A program made the position numbers and the translations under genes. The notes under the pieces were generated by a model that was not told the origin of the DNA, did not search any database, and saw only the letters and a program-made list of their open reading frames with translations. 64,000 bases of DNA from Tsukamurella sp. M9C (GTDB taxonomy: Bacteria; Actinomycetota; Actinomycetes; Mycobacteriales; Mycobacteriaceae), in NCBI RefSeq assembly GCF_020169415.1, contig NZ_JAIULG010000007.1:1-64000 (forward strand), read 5' to 3'. Positions 1-9,889 of this stretch are shown one piece after another (the stretch's first letter is position 1; each line of letters starts with the position of its first letter).

Positions 1-76
1 GGGGAGGGGGCGGCGTCAGGCACCGATCCAGTGTATTGGCGCGGTCCGACACGCGCCGACGGGCCCGAGCGCCCGA

Positions 77-736
77 TCAGGCACCGGCGCCGGCCGGCGC
101 GTGGCGGGCCAGGAACGTGGCGACCGCCTCGTCGGCGACGGCGTCCGATTCCTGCTGCGTAGGGCGCGACCGGCCGCCGGTGAGGGTGAGCCGGTTGAGC
201 GGCGCCGCCAGGACGAGCCAGGTGAACTGCTCGGCCGCGGCGGCGGGATCGTCGATGCGCAGCAGGCCGCGGGCGGCCAGGCGTGCGAAGGCGCCGGCGA
301 GGAGCTCCTGATTGCGATCCCAGCTGCGCCGCACGTAGTCGTCGGCGACCTCGGGGAAGCGCTCCGCCTCGGCCGCGACCAGGGCGCGCATCCGCAGGAC
401 GGGGCCGCTGAGGACGCCCGCCTGCAGCGTGCCGGCGAGGGCGCGCAGCCCGCGGGCGGCGTCGTCGGTCGCGATGAGTGCGTCGAGGTGCGGCCGCATC
501 GCGTCGCGGCCGCGGTCCACCCAATCCCGGACGACGGCCGCGTACAGGTCGTCCTTCGACGGGTACTGCCGGTAGAGGGTCTGCTTGGAGATGCGGGCAC
601 CGGCGGCGACGGCGTCCATCGTCGTGCCCGCGAAGCCGCGGTCGAGGAGCAGGTCCCGCGCGACGGCGAGCAGGTCGGCGCCGCTGCGGCCGCCCGGGCG
701 GCCGCGGAGCCGGGGTGTGCCCTGTGCGGTGTTCAT
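77..736 (-). CDS. TetR/AcrR family transcriptional regulator
   Basis: A 219-residue DNA-binding repressor candidate. The N-terminal helix-turn-helix lies around residues 15-60 (DLLLDRGFAGTTMDAVAAGA, then ISKQTLYRQYPSKDDLY), typical of TetR; the rest is a variable helical ligand/dimer domain. The ATG at 736 is chosen because the helix-turn-helix begins shortly after it; longer upstream reading frame runs across the divergent gene. It is divergent from the DUF1761 gene at 806, and two AGTACT-type inverted repeats lie in the 69-bp gap, so it probably controls itself and that pair. The ligand is unknown. The family call is secure. Confidence 0.88.
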   Translation of the reverse strand: MNTAQGTPRLRGRPGGRSGADLLAVARDLLLDRGFAGTTMDAVAAGARISKQTLYRQYPSKDDLYAAVVRDWVDRGRDAMRPHLDALIATDDAARGLRALAGTLQAGVLSGPVLRMRALVAAEAERFPEVADDYVRRSWDRNQELLAGAFARLAARGLLRIDDPAAAAEQFTWLVLAAPLNRLTLTGGRSRPTQQESDAVADEAVATFLARHAPAGAGA

Positions 737-744
737 GCCGAAAT

Positions 745-791
745 AGTACTGGACAGTACTCAGATGCGGGCGTAGGGTACTCATTAGTACT
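745..791. promoter_or_regulatory. Paired inverted-repeat operators of the divergent TetR / DUF1761 promoter
   Basis: Two 16-bp sites share one layout: AGTACT-N4-AGTACT at 745-760 and GGTACT-N4-AGTACT at 776-791, with starts 31 bp apart (about three helical turns). They fill the gap between the TetR start (736) and the DUF1761 start (806), and the second site ends next to the AAAAGGAGG ribosome site at 792-800. Inference: binding sites of the neighbouring TetR protein. Confidence 0.7.
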
Positions 792-805
792 AAAAGGAGG
801 ACGTC

Positions 806-1192
806 ATGATCGTCGCAGGTATCGCCGTCGCCGCGTTCGCGGCATTCGTGCTCAGCTCCGTCTACTACGCGCTCCTCTCTCCGGTGGAGCAGCGGGCGCT
901 CGGGGAGCGGGCGCTCGACCGCGGGAAGCCCGGGCCGGCGAAGGTCGCCGCGGAACTTGTCCGCACGGCCGTGGTCGCGGCGGGATTCGCCTGGGTCGCC
1001 GACTGGGCCGGTCTCCTCTCCCTTCCGGCCTCCCTCTCGCTCGCCCTCGTGCTCTGGGTCGCGTTCCCCGTCGTGCTGCTCACCGGATCGATCATCTGGG
1101 AGCGCGTGCCGTGGCAGACCGCGGCGATCCACGCGGGCGACTGGCTCCTCAAGCTCGTGCTCATCGCCGTCGCGCTGGGCCTTCTCCACTGA
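806..1192 (+). CDS. DUF1761-type small integral membrane protein
   Basis: A 128-residue protein with four hydrophobic segments (about residues 2-24, 50-68, 73-94 and 106-126) and the conserved hydrophilic stretch after the first one (YYALLSPVEQRALG), as in DUF1761 membrane proteins of unknown function. A strong AAAAGGAGG lies 5 bases before the ATG. It is followed 15 bp later by a DUF1905 gene on the same strand and is probably repressed by the divergent TetR. No enzymatic residues are evident. Confidence 0.72.
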   Translation: MIVAGIAVAAFAAFVLSSVYYALLSPVEQRALGERALDRGKPGPAKVAAELVRTAVVAAGFAWVADWAGLLSLPASLSLALVLWVAFPVVLLTGSIIWERVPWQTAAIHAGDWLLKLVLIAVALGLLH

Positions 1193-1207
1193 TCGAAGGG
1201 AAACGCC

Positions 1208-1495
1208 ATGTCCGCCACCGCAGGTCCGCTCGACACCACCTTCACCGCCGTGCTCCGGCGGAGCGAGGCCAAGGGCGGGTGGACGTACGTCGTGCTCGAC
1301 GGGTCCGCCGAGTTCTTCGGCACCCGTGGCCTCGTCAAGGTCTCCGGGACCATGGACGGGGTCCCGTTCACCAGCTCCTTCATGGCCCTCGGCGACGGGA
1401 CGCACAAGCTCCCGGTCGCCGCGAAGATCCGCCGCGAGATCGGCAAGGAGGAGGGCGACGCGATCACGGTCCACCTCGAGCGCCGCCTGAGCTGA
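1208..1495 (+). CDS. DUF1905 domain protein
   Basis: A 95-residue protein matching the compact beta-rich DUF1905 fold: the central [17 protein letters not shown] and C-terminal [19 protein letters not shown] stretches are typical. Function is unknown for the family; members sit alone or fused to YdeI-type domains. It lies 15 bp behind the DUF1761 gene, so the two are probably one TetR-controlled transcript. The ATG has a GAAGGGAAA purine stretch just upstream. Confidence 0.75.
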   Translation: MSATAGPLDTTFTAVLRRSEAKGGWTYVVLDGSAEFFGTRGLVKVSGTMDGVPFTSSFMALGDGTHKLPVAAKIRREIGKEEGDAITVHLERRLS

Positions 1496-1508
1496 GTCAC
1501 AGCACCCC

Positions 1509-1537
1509 TTGACAGGTGACGGGGGTCACTTTAAGTT
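1509..1537 (+). promoter_or_regulatory. Candidate lipase promoter with an internal dyad
   Basis: A perfect TTGACA (1509-1514) is followed after 16-17 bp by TTAAGT/TAAGTT (1531-1537). The spacer contains the inverted repeat GTGAC-GGGG-GTCAC (1516-1529). Transcription would begin at about 1543-1545, at or next to the ATG at 1545, suggesting a leaderless mRNA. The dyad between the boxes is well placed for a repressor. All of this is inferred from sequence. Confidence 0.5.
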
Positions 1538-1544
1538 CCTTCTT

Positions 1545-2975
1545 ATGGTGAATGAAACATCAGCGTTCCGGATGGGATCGCGTGTCCTCGCGGCGCTGAT
1601 CGGCGCCGTCCTCGTGATCGCGACCGGGATCGCGACGGCCCCGAGCGCCCGGGCGCTGCCGCCCCTCGTCGAACCGGCACCGCCCGCCGACGCCTTCTAC
1701 GACCGCCCCGCGGACCTGGCGTCACTCAAGCCCGGCGAGATCGTGCGCACCCGCACCACGTCGATCCGCTCGCTGCAGGTGATGCCCCTCAACGTGGACG
1801 CCTGGCAGCTCGCCTACCGGACCACGGGCATGAACGGCGAGCCCGACCTCAGCGTCACCACCGTGATGGTGCCGCGCGGCAAGAAGCCCACCAAGCTGCT
1901 CTCCTACCAGGCGGCTGCGGACTCGACGCTGCGCATCTGCCAGTCCTCGTACTCGACCACCAAGGGCGGCCCCATCGACCTGGCCGCAAAGGAGGGCCCG
2001 CTCACGTTCGGTATGCCCGCCGCGGAGCTGCTGTTCGCCGGCCTCGGCGTGCAGGAGGGCTGGGCCGTCGCTATGCCCGACCACGGCGGCGGCGACGACC
2101 GCTTCCTCACCCCGCGCCAGCCGGGATGGGCCGTGCTGGACGGCATCCGGGCGGTGGAGAACTTCTCCCGCCTCGGACTGAACGCGAAGACCCCCGTCAC
2201 GCTGTGGGGCTACTCGGGCGGCGCGATCGCCAGCAGCTGGACCATCGAGGAGCACCCGACCTACGCGCCCGAGCTCAACATCCGCGGCGCCGCCTTCGGT
2301 GCGCCGGAGCGCGACCTCGCGGCCTCGCTCAAGGCCGTGAACACCTCGCTGCTCGCGGGCCTCATCCCGCTCGCCCTCTCCGCGCTCGGCAAGGACTCAG
2401 AGGAGTTCCGCGGCGCCCTCGACAAGGTGCTCACCCCCGAGGGCCGGGCACGCGTGAACGAGACCCGCCGGCACTGCATGCCGCAGAACGTCGTGGCCAA
2501 CCTGTGGTTCGACTACAACCGGATGCTCACCAAGCCGGTCGACGAGGTGCTGCGGATTCCGATCATCGCCAAGACCATTCGCGAGCGCGGCGTGAGCGGC
2601 CGGGTCCCGACGGTGCCCGCCTACGTCTACAACGGCATCACCGAGGAGGTCGCCCCGATCACGGGGACCGACAAGCTCGTGGACTCGTACTGCAAGGGCG
2701 GCGCGTCCGTGACCTACCGCCGCGAGGAGTTCCCGCCGAACCCGGTCAAGCAGCTCATGACCACCCACGGCACCGTCGTGGTGACCGGCGCGGGCGGCGC
2801 GTTCGACTGGCTCAAGCAGCGGATGGACTCGACCGGTCCGGCACCGTCGGGCTGCGACATCCGGAACGTCTTCAGCAGCGGGCTCGAGCCCGCGGCGATC
2901 GGCACCTTCGGCCAGGCGATCGGTACCGTCCTCGCCTCGCTGGTCGGCGCGCCGATCGGGGCCGGGCCCAGGTAG
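1545..2975 (+). CDS. Secreted lipase (LIP / triacylglycerol lipase family)
   Basis: A 476-residue serine esterase of the secretory-lipase family (alpha/beta hydrolase). An N-terminal signal sequence is visible (basic start, hydrophobic VLAALIGAVLVIATGIA, then APSARA before the mature chain), so export is expected. The nucleophile motif is GYSGG (in LWGYSGGAIASSW, about residue 230), and a DHGGGDDR loop and late H in TTHGTVV are candidate acid/base elements. ATG 1545 follows a plausible promoter; ATG 1572 (GSRVLAAL) and a TTG at 1509 are alternatives. Likely substrates are lipid esters. The stop codon directly abuts the convergent TetR stop at 2976. Confidence 0.85.
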   Translation: MVNETSAFRMGSRVLAALIGAVLVIATGIATAPSARALPPLVEPAPPADAFYDRPADLASLKPGEIVRTRTTSIRSLQVMPLNVDAWQLAYRTTGMNGEPDLSVTTVMVPRGKKPTKLLSYQAAADSTLRICQSSYSTTKGGPIDLAAKEGPLTFGMPAAELLFAGLGVQEGWAVAMPDHGGGDDRFLTPRQPGWAVLDGIRAVENFSRLGLNAKTPVTLWGYSGGAIASSWTIEEHPTYAPELNIRGAAFGAPERDLAASLKAVNTSLLAGLIPLALSALGKDSEEFRGALDKVLTPEGRARVNETRRHCMPQNVVANLWFDYNRMLTKPVDEVLRIPIIAKTIRERGVSGRVPTVPAYVYNGITEEVAPITGTDKLVDSYCKGGASVTYRREEFPPNPVKQLMTTHGTVVVTGAGGAFDWLKQRMDSTGPAPSGCDIRNVFSSGLEPAAIGTFGQAIGTVLASLVGAPIGAGPR

Positions 2976-3668
2976 TCAGTCGCCGGGGGCGGGCTCGACG
3001 GTGCCGTCGGGCTCGCCCAGCTGGCTCGGCTCGATGGCGACGGGGTTCTCCTTGAGGCCGATGAGGCCGTACCAGGAGAGGTTCACGATGTGGGCGGCCA
3101 CCGCCTCCTTGGGCGGGTTGCGCACCTCCAGCCACCACTGCGCGGTCATGGCGACCATGCCGACGAGTGCCTGCGCGTAGAGCGGGGCCAGCTCGGGGTC
3201 GAGGTTCTTGTTCTCGAACTCGCTCTCGAGGTGGATCTCGACCTGGCTGACCAGGTCGTTGAGCAGCGTCGAGTAGCCGCCGGTGTGCTCCGCCGAGCTG
3301 TTACGGGTGAGGATCCGGAAACCGTCGGCCCGCTCCTCGACGTACGTGAGCAGTGCGAGGGTGATCTGCTCGATCCGCGTCTTGGAGCGGTCCTCGAGCA
3401 GTGCCCGGGAGAAGACCTCGAGGACCATCTCCATCTCGCGGTCCACGACCACCGCGTAGAGGCCCTCCTTGCCGCCGAAGTGCTCGTAGACAACGGGCTT
3501 GGAGACGCCGGCCTTCGACGCGACCTCCTCGATGGTCGCCGCCTCGTAGCCGCGGTCGGCGAACACCGAGCGCGCGGTGTCGACCAGCTGGTTGCGGCGC
3601 TCGGCCGCGGGCATCCGCTTCCGCGCCGGCGCGCCGGGCGCGCGATTCGGCTTGGCGGAGGAGGTCAC
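2976..3668 (-). CDS. TetR/AcrR family transcriptional regulator
   Basis: A 230-residue regulator. The helix-turn-helix occupies about residues 25-75 (VFADRGYEAATIEEVASKAG, then SKPVVYEHFGGKEGLY). The C-terminal part is a helical sensor domain with an acidic, disordered tail (EPDGTVEPAPGD). Its ATG overlaps the stop of the upstream membrane-protein gene by 4 bp (ATGA), so the two are co-transcribed. The target genes are not evident; no clear palindrome is adjacent. Confidence 0.88.
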   Translation of the reverse strand: MTSSAKPNRAPGAPARKRMPAAERRNQLVDTARSVFADRGYEAATIEEVASKAGVSKPVVYEHFGGKEGLYAVVVDREMEMVLEVFSRALLEDRSKTRIEQITLALLTYVEERADGFRILTRNSSAEHTGGYSTLLNDLVSQVEIHLESEFENKNLDPELAPLYAQALVGMVAMTAQWWLEVRNPPKEAVAAHIVNLSWYGLIGLKENPVAIEPSQLGEPDGTVEPAPGD

Positions 3669-3988
3669 GGTGTGTCCGTCGCGCCGGGCTCGGGCGCGGC
3701 ATCGTCGGCGTCGTCGGCGGGCTTGCGCGCGGCCTCGGCCTGCGCGGCCACCTGCGCCCGGTACGCGGCCTCGGCCCGGTCGTGCTGCTTCTTGATGAAC
3801 CGGCTCGCGAAGATCAGGCCCACGAAGAACAGCAGCTCGAAGACGATGGCCGCGACGTACAGCACCCGTGCCGTCGTCGTGGTGGCATCGGTCAGCCGCC
3901 AGATCAGTACGCCGAGCACCAGCAGCAGGACGGCACCCATCGGCTTCAACTGCAGGCCGTTGCTGAACGGAAGCGGCTTGTCACTCAT
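3665..3988 (-). CDS. Small two-helix membrane protein of unknown function
   Basis: A 107-residue protein with two hydrophobic segments (about residues 17-30 and 42-62), a basic loop RFIKKQHDRAEAAYRAQ that may form a short amphipathic helix, and an acidic low-complexity C-terminus. It resembles the DUF4229-type small proteins of actinobacteria, but I cannot assign it firmly. It lies 15 bp beyond the nuoN stop and overlaps the TetR start, so it may be read from the end of the nuo operon. Confidence 0.6.
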   Translation of the reverse strand: MSDKPLPFSNGLQLKPMGAVLLLVLGVLIWRLTDATTTTARVLYVAAIVFELLFFVGLIFASRFIKKQHDRAEAAYRAQVAAQAEAARKPADDADDAAPEPGATDTP

Positions 3989-4003
3989 GAGTGACGATTC
4001 TAC

Positions 4004-5449
4004 TTACCGCCCGGTGAACACCGTGAGATCGGCGAACAGGTCCAGCAGGGGCTGTGGGAAGACGCCCAGCGCGACCACGGCCACCACACCGAGCGCGATC
4101 GCGAAACCGGTGAGCGGATCCACCCGGGGAACGTCGGGCGCGAACTCGTGGGCGGGCGCGAAGTACATCGTCATCAGGACCCGGATGTAGAAGACCGCGG
4201 CCAGCGCGCTGGCGAGCACGCCGACCACGACCAGCCATCCTCCGCCGCGCTGTGCGGCCGCCGTGAACACCGCGAACTTGCCCGCGAAACCGCCTGTCAG
4301 GGGGATTCCGGCGAAGGAGAGCAGGAACAGGGCCATGGCACCCGCGAGGAGCGGGCGGGTCCGGCCCAGCCCGGCCCACCGGTCCAGGTCGGCCACCTCC
4401 GCGGTCGTGCCGTCGGCCCGCGTCTCGCGGACGGCGGCGGCCACCGCGAACCCGCCGACCGTGCTGAGCCCGTACACCGCGAGGTAGAAGCAGACCGCGC
4501 CCGTGCCGCGGACCGTCCCCGCGAAGACGCCGATGAGCAGGAAGCCCGTGTGCGCGATCGCCGAATAGGCGAGCAGGCGCTTGACGTCCGACTGCGTGAC
4601 CGCGATGACCGAACCCACGACGACGGTGACCACGGCGACCGCCGCGATCACCGGACGCCACGGCACGTCCCGGAAGGCGACCAGGGTGAGCCGCACGATC
4701 ACGCCGAACGCCGCGATCTTCGTCGCCGCCGCCATGAACGCGGTCACGGGCGTCGGCGCGCCCTGGTAGACGTCGGGAACCCAGGAGTGGAAGGGCACGG
4801 CGCCGGCCTTGAACAGCAGGCCCACGCCGATCAGTGCGGCCCCGAGGGTGCCGAACACCGCGTCCTGCGGGACCGCCGCGATCGACGTGGAGCCGGTCGC
4901 CGCGAAGCGCAGGGCGATGCCGAACAGGAGGATCGCCGAGCTGAACGCGCCCAGCAGGAAATACTTCAGCGCCGCCTCGAGCGGCAGCAGCCCGCGCCGT
5001 TTCGCCAACGCGCACAGCAGGTACAGCGGCAGCGAGAAGACCTCGAGCGCGACGAACAGCGTCAGCCAGTCCTGCGCCGAGACGAAGGCCAGCATGCCGC
5101 CGAGCGCGAACAGCGTCAGCGGCACCGCCTCGGTGTGCGTCAGCGAGTCGTAGCGCGCCACCATCAGCGCGAGCGCCGGGAGCGTCGAGATCAGGAGCAG
5201 CCCCTGCAGCGCGAGGGAGAGGCCGTCGTCCGCGACCGCGCCCGCCAGTACCGCGCGCGGGCGCTCGCCGGTGTCCGCGAGCACCGCCACGGCGATCAGC
5301 GCAGCCAGCACGGCGCCCCCGCCGAGCACCGCGTGCACCCGGGCGCGGAGCGCCGCGGGCGCGAACGACTCGACCATCACGCCGACGATCGCGGCCACGA
5401 AGACGATGAGCGCCGGCGCGATCTGCGCGTACTCGATCGACGGGTTCAT
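4004..5449 (-). CDS. nuoN: NADH-quinone oxidoreductase subunit N
   Basis: A 481-residue proton-pumping antiporter-like membrane subunit of complex I, last gene of the nuo operon. It has about 14 hydrophobic segments and the Proton_antipo_M core, including the stretch FHSWVPDVYQGAPTPVTAFM with the conserved lysine-containing helix before it (LLFKAGAVPFH). The start [12 protein letters not shown] at 5449 overlaps the nuoM stop by 4 bp, fixing the start; much longer upstream frames are read-through of nuoM in another frame. Length agrees with the family. Confidence 0.97.
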   Translation of the reverse strand: MNPSIEYAQIAPALIVFVAAIVGVMVESFAPAALRARVHAVLGGGAVLAALIAVAVLADTGERPRAVLAGAVADDGLSLALQGLLLISTLPALALMVARYDSLTHTEAVPLTLFALGGMLAFVSAQDWLTLFVALEVFSLPLYLLCALAKRRGLLPLEAALKYFLLGAFSSAILLFGIALRFAATGSTSIAAVPQDAVFGTLGAALIGVGLLFKAGAVPFHSWVPDVYQGAPTPVTAFMAAATKIAAFGVIVRLTLVAFRDVPWRPVIAAVAVVTVVVGSVIAVTQSDVKRLLAYSAIAHTGFLLIGVFAGTVRGTGAVCFYLAVYGLSTVGGFAVAAAVRETRADGTTAEVADLDRWAGLGRTRPLLAGAMALFLLSFAGIPLTGGFAGKFAVFTAAAQRGGGWLVVVGVLASALAAVFYIRVLMTMYFAPAHEFAPDVPRVDPLTGFAIALGVVAVVALGVFPQPLLDLFADLTVFTGR

Positions 5450-6924
5450 CGGGCGACCTCCGCGACAGTGGGCGAGACCGACGGGTTGATCGCGTCCAGC
5501 GCGGGAGCGGGGAAGAAGCCCAGCACGAACAGGGCGACGACCAGCGGCACGAGCACGAGCAGCTCGCGCGGCCGTGCGTCGTCGACGGTGCGCTCCACCT
5601 CCTCCGGCACGGGCCCCGTGAACATGCGCTGGTAGGTCCACAGCACGTACATCGCCGACAGCACCAGCGCGACCACCGCGACGATCGCGGCGACCGCCCA
5701 CCGCGGGTAGGTGCCGACCACCACCAGGAGCTCGGAGACGAAGGGGCCGAGGCCCGGCAGCGAGAGGGTCGCCAGGCCCGCGATGAGGAAGATCGCGCCC
5801 AGCTTCGGCGCCCGCGACCAGGCGCCGCCGAAATCGCCGATCCGGCGACTCCCACGGCGCGCCACCAGGACCCCTGCGGTGAGGAACAGCGCCGCCGTCG
5901 CGACGCCGTGGTTGACCATGTAGAGCACCGAACCGGCCTGCGAGTCGCCGGTGCGCGCGAAGACGCCGAGGATGATGAAGCCGAAGTGGCTGATCGACGT
6001 GTACGCGATGAGCGACATCACGTCGGACTGCCCGATCGCGAGGATCGCGCCGTAGACGATGCCGATCACCGCGAGCGCCGCGACCCACGGCGCGAAGCGG
6101 GCCGCCGCGTCGGGGAACAGTGTGAGGCAGTAGCGCAGCATCGCGAAGGTGCCCACCTTGTCGACGATCGCCATCATCAGCACGGCCGTCGGGGGATTCG
6201 TCTGCACCGCCGCGCCCGGCAGCCAGGTGTGCAGCGGCCACAGCGGCGCCTTCACCGCGAAGGCGAACAGGAATCCCAGGAACATCAGGTCCTGCGCGAT
6301 GCCGGGGCCGGGCCGCGCACCGTCGAGCAGCGCGCGCAGGTCGAAGGTGCCGGACGCGGCGTACAGCCCGACCACGGCGGCCAGCATCACGAGCCCGCCG
6401 GCGAGGTTGTAGAGCAGGAACTTCACGGCGGCGTGCGTGCGGACCGCGGCATCGCTTCCCGTGCCGCCGAACCCGGCCAGGAGGAAGTACAGCGGGATCA
6501 GCATGGCCTCGAAGACCAGGTAGAACAGCAGCACGTCGGTGGTGACGAAGCTGACGAGCACCATCGCCTCGACCGCGAGGGTGAGCGCGACGTAGGTGCC
6601 GGCGCGTTCGCTCTCCGGCGCGGTCTCGCGCCAGGCGGCGAGCAGCAGGACCGGCAGCAGGGCGGTGGTGAGCAGCACCAGCACCAGCCCGGTGCCGTCG
6701 AGCCCGAGGCGGTAGCCCGCGCCGAAGGACGGTATCCAGGAATGCGATTCGACGAACTGGAAGCCGCCCGCGGGGTCGAAGGCGAACGCCAGACCGATGC
6801 CGATCAGCAGCGCTACGAGCGCGGCCGCCAGCCCGATCCACCGCGCGGCGCGGGGCACGGCCGCGGCGGCGACGGCACCGACCGCGGGCGCCGCCCACAG
6901 CAGCGTCAGCCACGGCCCGCTCAT
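5446..6924 (-). CDS. nuoM: NADH-quinone oxidoreductase subunit M
   Basis: A 492-residue antiporter-like subunit of the complex I membrane arm. Hydrophobic throughout; the core [20 protein letters not shown] and the [16 protein letters not shown] loop carry the conserved lysine, proline and histidine of the family. ATG 6924 gives a 4-bp overlap with the nuoL stop; an ATG three codons earlier (6933) is possible. It pumps protons coupled to NADH oxidation by menaquinone. Confidence 0.97.
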   Translation of the reverse strand: MSGPWLTLLWAAPAVGAVAAAAVPRAARWIGLAAALVALLIGIGLAFAFDPAGGFQFVESHSWIPSFGAGYRLGLDGTGLVLVLLTTALLPVLLLAAWRETAPESERAGTYVALTLAVEAMVLVSFVTTDVLLFYLVFEAMLIPLYFLLAGFGGTGSDAAVRTHAAVKFLLYNLAGGLVMLAAVVGLYAASGTFDLRALLDGARPGPGIAQDLMFLGFLFAFAVKAPLWPLHTWLPGAAVQTNPPTAVLMMAIVDKVGTFAMLRYCLTLFPDAAARFAPWVAALAVIGIVYGAILAIGQSDVMSLIAYTSISHFGFIILGVFARTGDSQAGSVLYMVNHGVATAALFLTAGVLVARRGSRRIGDFGGAWSRAPKLGAIFLIAGLATLSLPGLGPFVSELLVVVGTYPRWAVAAIVAVVALVLSAMYVLWTYQRMFTGPVPEEVERTVDDARPRELLVLVPLVVALFVLGFFPAPALDAINPSVSPTVAEVAR

Positions 6925-8798
6925 GAGAGCCACACCGCCGCGGCGCCGATGAGCACCGCCGTCCCGGCCAGCATGGCCAGCGCGTAGCTGCGCGCGTACC
7001 CGGTCTGCGAGCGCCGCAGCAGGAGCGAGCCGAGGTGCACTCCGGCGGGGATCGCGTCGACCGCACCGTCGATGCCCTTGCGCTCGGCCACGAGCAACGC
7101 CTCCGTGGCGGCCTGTCCGGGGCGCATGAAGACGGCCTCGTTGAGGGCGTCGCCGTACAGGTCCTGCCGGGCCGCGCGCGTCAGGGCGCTCACCGCCGAC
7201 GGTGCCTCCACGGGCACCGTCCGCGTCAGGCGGACCGCCACCGCGACGCCGATCGCGACGGCGCCGAGGACCAGCAGTGTGACCGCCCAGGCGGGGATCG
7301 CGTGGTGCGCCTCGGGCGCGGATCCGACGGCGGGCGCGAGGAAGTCGGACAGCGTGCCGCCGATCACCAGGAGCGCGCCCGCGCCGACGCTGCCCAGCGC
7401 CAGCACGACCATGGGCGCCGTCATCACCCGCGGCGACTCGTGCGGATGCGTGCCCTCGCGCCAGCGGCGCGCGCCGAAGAAGGTCAGCACCATCACCCTC
7501 GTCATGTAGAAGCCCGTGATCCCCGCGCCGAGGATCGCGGCGCCGCCCAGCACGGCGCCCTGGAATCCGCCGCGGCCCAGCGCGGCCTCGATGATCCCGT
7601 CCTTGGTGAAGAAGCCCGACAGCGGCGGGACGCCGATGATCGCGAGGTAGCCCAGGCCGAAGGTGACCGCGGTGACCGGCATGACCTTCGCCAGGCCGCC
7701 GTACCGGCGCATGTCCGTCTCATCGTTCATCCCGTGCATCACCGAGCCCGCGCCCAGGAAGAGACCGGCCTTGAAGCAGCCGTGCGCCAACAGGTGCGCG
7801 ATCGCCAGGGCGTAACCCGCGGGACCGAGCCCGGCGGCGAGCACCATGTAGCCGATCTGGCTCATGGTCGACGCTGCGAGGGCCTTCTTGATGTCGTCCT
7901 TCGCGCAGCCGATCACGGCGCCGAAGAGCAGCGTCACCGCGCCGACGGCGAGCACGACGCCCTGCGCCACCGGTGCCGCCTCGAAGACGGGGCCGGTGCG
8001 CACGATCAGGTAGACGCCCGCGGTGACCATCGTCGCGGCGTGGATGAGGGCGGAGACGGGGGTGGGGCCCTCCATCGCGTCGCCGAGCCAGCTCTGCAGC
8101 GGTACCTGCGCCGATTTGGCGCAGGCCGCCAGCAGGAGCAGCAGCCCGAGCCAGGTGAGCACGCCCTCGCCGGCCTCACCGGACCGGGGGAGGAACTCGC
8201 CGAACGTGGTGGTGCCGAAGGTCATGAGGGTGACCGCGACCGCGAGCGCGAGGCCCATGTCGCCGACGCGGTTGACGATGAAGGCCTTCCGCGCGGCGGT
8301 CGCGGCCGAGGGCTTGTGCTGCCAGAAGCCGATGAGCAGGTAGGACGCGAGACCCACGCCCTCCCAACCGAGGTAGAGCACCACGAGGTCGTCCGCGAGG
8401 ACCAGCACCAGCATCGCGCCCAGGAACAGGTTGAGGTAGCCGAAGAACCGTCGCCGGCCCGGATCGGCCTCCATGTAGCCGATCGAGTAGACGTGGATCA
8501 GCGTGCCGACGCCCGTGATCAGCAGCGCGAAGCACACCGACAGTTGGTCGAGCCGGAAGGCCAGGTCCACCGAGAGGTCGCCGCCCGAGAACCAGTGGTA
8601 GAGAACGGTGCCCACCGACCTGTCCGCGCCGTCCCGGGCCAGGAGCAGGCCGAAGGCGACGGCCGCGACCGCGAAGGACAGCGCCGCGACCGCGGTCCCG
8701 AACAGGTGCCCCCAGGCGTTCGTCCGGCGCCCGCCGAGCAGCAGCACCGCCGCTCCGGCGAGGGGGATCAGCGGCAGAGCCGCGACGAGTACGGTCAC
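6921..8798 (-). CDS. nuoL: NADH-quinone oxidoreductase subunit L
   Basis: A 625-residue subunit, the largest antiporter-like protein of complex I, with the N-terminal Proton_antipo_N region ([21 protein letters not shown]) and a core containing SYLLIGFW and the [20 protein letters not shown] segment. The C-terminal part continues past the core, as expected for the lateral helix that braces NuoM and NuoN. It starts 3 bp after the nuoK stop. Confidence 0.97.
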   Translation of the reverse strand: MTVLVAALPLIPLAGAAVLLLGGRRTNAWGHLFGTAVAALSFAVAAVAFGLLLARDGADRSVGTVLYHWFSGGDLSVDLAFRLDQLSVCFALLITGVGTLIHVYSIGYMEADPGRRRFFGYLNLFLGAMLVLVLADDLVVLYLGWEGVGLASYLLIGFWQHKPSAATAARKAFIVNRVGDMGLALAVAVTLMTFGTTTFGEFLPRSGEAGEGVLTWLGLLLLLAACAKSAQVPLQSWLGDAMEGPTPVSALIHAATMVTAGVYLIVRTGPVFEAAPVAQGVVLAVGAVTLLFGAVIGCAKDDIKKALAASTMSQIGYMVLAAGLGPAGYALAIAHLLAHGCFKAGLFLGAGSVMHGMNDETDMRRYGGLAKVMPVTAVTFGLGYLAIIGVPPLSGFFTKDGIIEAALGRGGFQGAVLGGAAILGAGITGFYMTRVMVLTFFGARRWREGTHPHESPRVMTAPMVVLALGSVGAGALLVIGGTLSDFLAPAVGSAPEAHHAIPAWAVTLLVLGAVAIGVAVAVRLTRTVPVEAPSAVSALTRAARQDLYGDALNEAVFMRPGQAATEALLVAERKGIDGAVDAIPAGVHLGSLLLRRSQTGYARSYALAMLAGTAVLIGAAAVWLS

Positions 8799-8801
8799 CG
8801 G

Positions 8802-9101
8802 TCACCGCCTCAGCAGGTGCGGCTCGTCGACGGACACGGACTTGCGGACCCGGAAGATCGCGATGATGATCGCCAGGCCCACCACTACCTCGGCGGCGGC
8901 CACCACCATGGTGAAGAAGGCGAGCACCTGTCCGTGCGGCACGGCGTGCATGCGGCCCGCGGTGACGAGCGCGAGGTTCGCGGCGTTGAGCATCAGCTCC
9001 ACGCACATGAACACCACGATGGCGTTGCGGCGCAGCAGCACCCCGGCGGAGCCGATCGCGAACAGCAGCGCGGCGAGGTACAGGTAGAGGTGCGGGTTCA
9101 C
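8802..9101 (-). CDS. nuoK: NADH-quinone oxidoreductase subunit K
   Basis: A 99-residue subunit with three transmembrane helices and the conserved glutamates in [14 protein letters not shown] and in [17 protein letters not shown], which belong to the E-channel of complex I. The start is GTG at 9101 ([14 protein letters not shown]), overlapping the nuoJ stop by 4 bp; frames that begin further upstream are not coding. Length is the family standard of about 100. Confidence 0.95.
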   Translation of the reverse strand: MNPHLYLYLAALLFAIGSAGVLLRRNAIVVFMCVELMLNAANLALVTAGRMHAVPHGQVLAFFTMVVAAAEVVVGLAIIIAIFRVRKSVSVDEPHLLRR

Positions 9102-9889
9102 GGCGTCACCTCCTCGTCGCGGAGCGCGTGCGGAACGTCGTCGTCGAGCGACGGGGCGCGGTCGGGGAGCGCCCGCCGCTCGCCCGGCACGCGCGGTGTC
9201 AGCGTGTGGTTCACGGAGTCGAGCGCGGGCGACCCGTCGGGCAGCCGACCGGGCAGGTCGACGGCGTTGCCCAGCGCGTAGACGCCGGGGTTGGGCAGCG
9301 GCGTGGCGCGGCGGCCCTCGCGGAACCGGCGGATCGACTGCTCGCGCTGGCTGAGCGCGGTGGCGAGCTTCTCCCGGTGGGCGAGGATCATCGCGCCCAG
9401 CGTGGCGGTGATCAGCAGCGCGGCGGTGAGCTCGAAGGCCCACAGGTAGCGGACGAAGACGGTGTCGGCCAGGGCCTCCACGGAGTTCGGCGGGTACTCG
9501 CCCGATCCCGCTCCCTGCGCGGCCCCGGCGCCGACGTCCCGGAGCGAGGCCCGGGCCACGAGGCCGATGAGCAGCATTCCGAAGGCGAGACCCGCGACGG
9601 CGGCGCCGATCCGGTGCCCGCGCAGGGTCTCGACGAGGGAGTCCGAGGAGTCGACGCCCACCAGCATGACCACGAAGAGGAAAAGCATCATCACGGCGCC
9701 GGTGTAGACCACGATCTGCACGACGCCGAGGAAGGTCGCGCACTGGGAGATGTAGAGGATCGCGAGCAGGATCATGGTGGCGGCCAGGCACAGGGCCGAG
9801 TAGACGGCCTTGGAGGCCAGCACGACGCCCAGGGCGAAGACCACCGCGGGCACCGCGACGATCCAGAACGCCCACTCCTCCCCGGTCAT
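9098..9889 (-). CDS. nuoJ: NADH-quinone oxidoreductase subunit J
   Basis: A 263-residue membrane subunit. Five hydrophobic helices occupy about residues 1-175, with the family stretch [24 protein letters not shown] that contains the pi-bulge helix involved in proton transfer. Residues 180-263 form a hydrophilic tail, longer than in E. coli NuoJ but usual in actinobacteria. Both ends overlap neighbouring nuo genes by 4 bp. Confidence 0.95.
   Translation of the reverse strand: MTGEEWAFWIVAVPAVVFALGVVLASKAVYSALCLAATMILLAILYISQCATFLGVVQIVVYTGAVMMLFLFVVMLVGVDSSDSLVETLRGHRIGAAVAGLAFGMLLIGLVARASLRDVGAGAAQGAGSGEYPPNSVEALADTVFVRYLWAFELTAALLITATLGAMILAHREKLATALSQREQSIRRFREGRRATPLPNPGVYALGNAVDLPGRLPDGSPALDSVNHTLTPRVPGERRALPDRAPSLDDDVPHALRDEEVTP

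Noticed and set aside
4004-7066. Very long minus-strand frame of 1020 codons
   Set aside because: It joins the real nuoN C-terminal frame to an out-of-frame reading of nuoM. The 4-bp overlap start at 5449 and the conserved NuoN length show where the gene begins.
7035-9281. Plus-strand frame of 748 codons opposite nuoL/nuoK
   Set aside because: Arg/His/Gln-rich, with no recognisable domain, and exactly antisense to clearly conserved membrane proteins.
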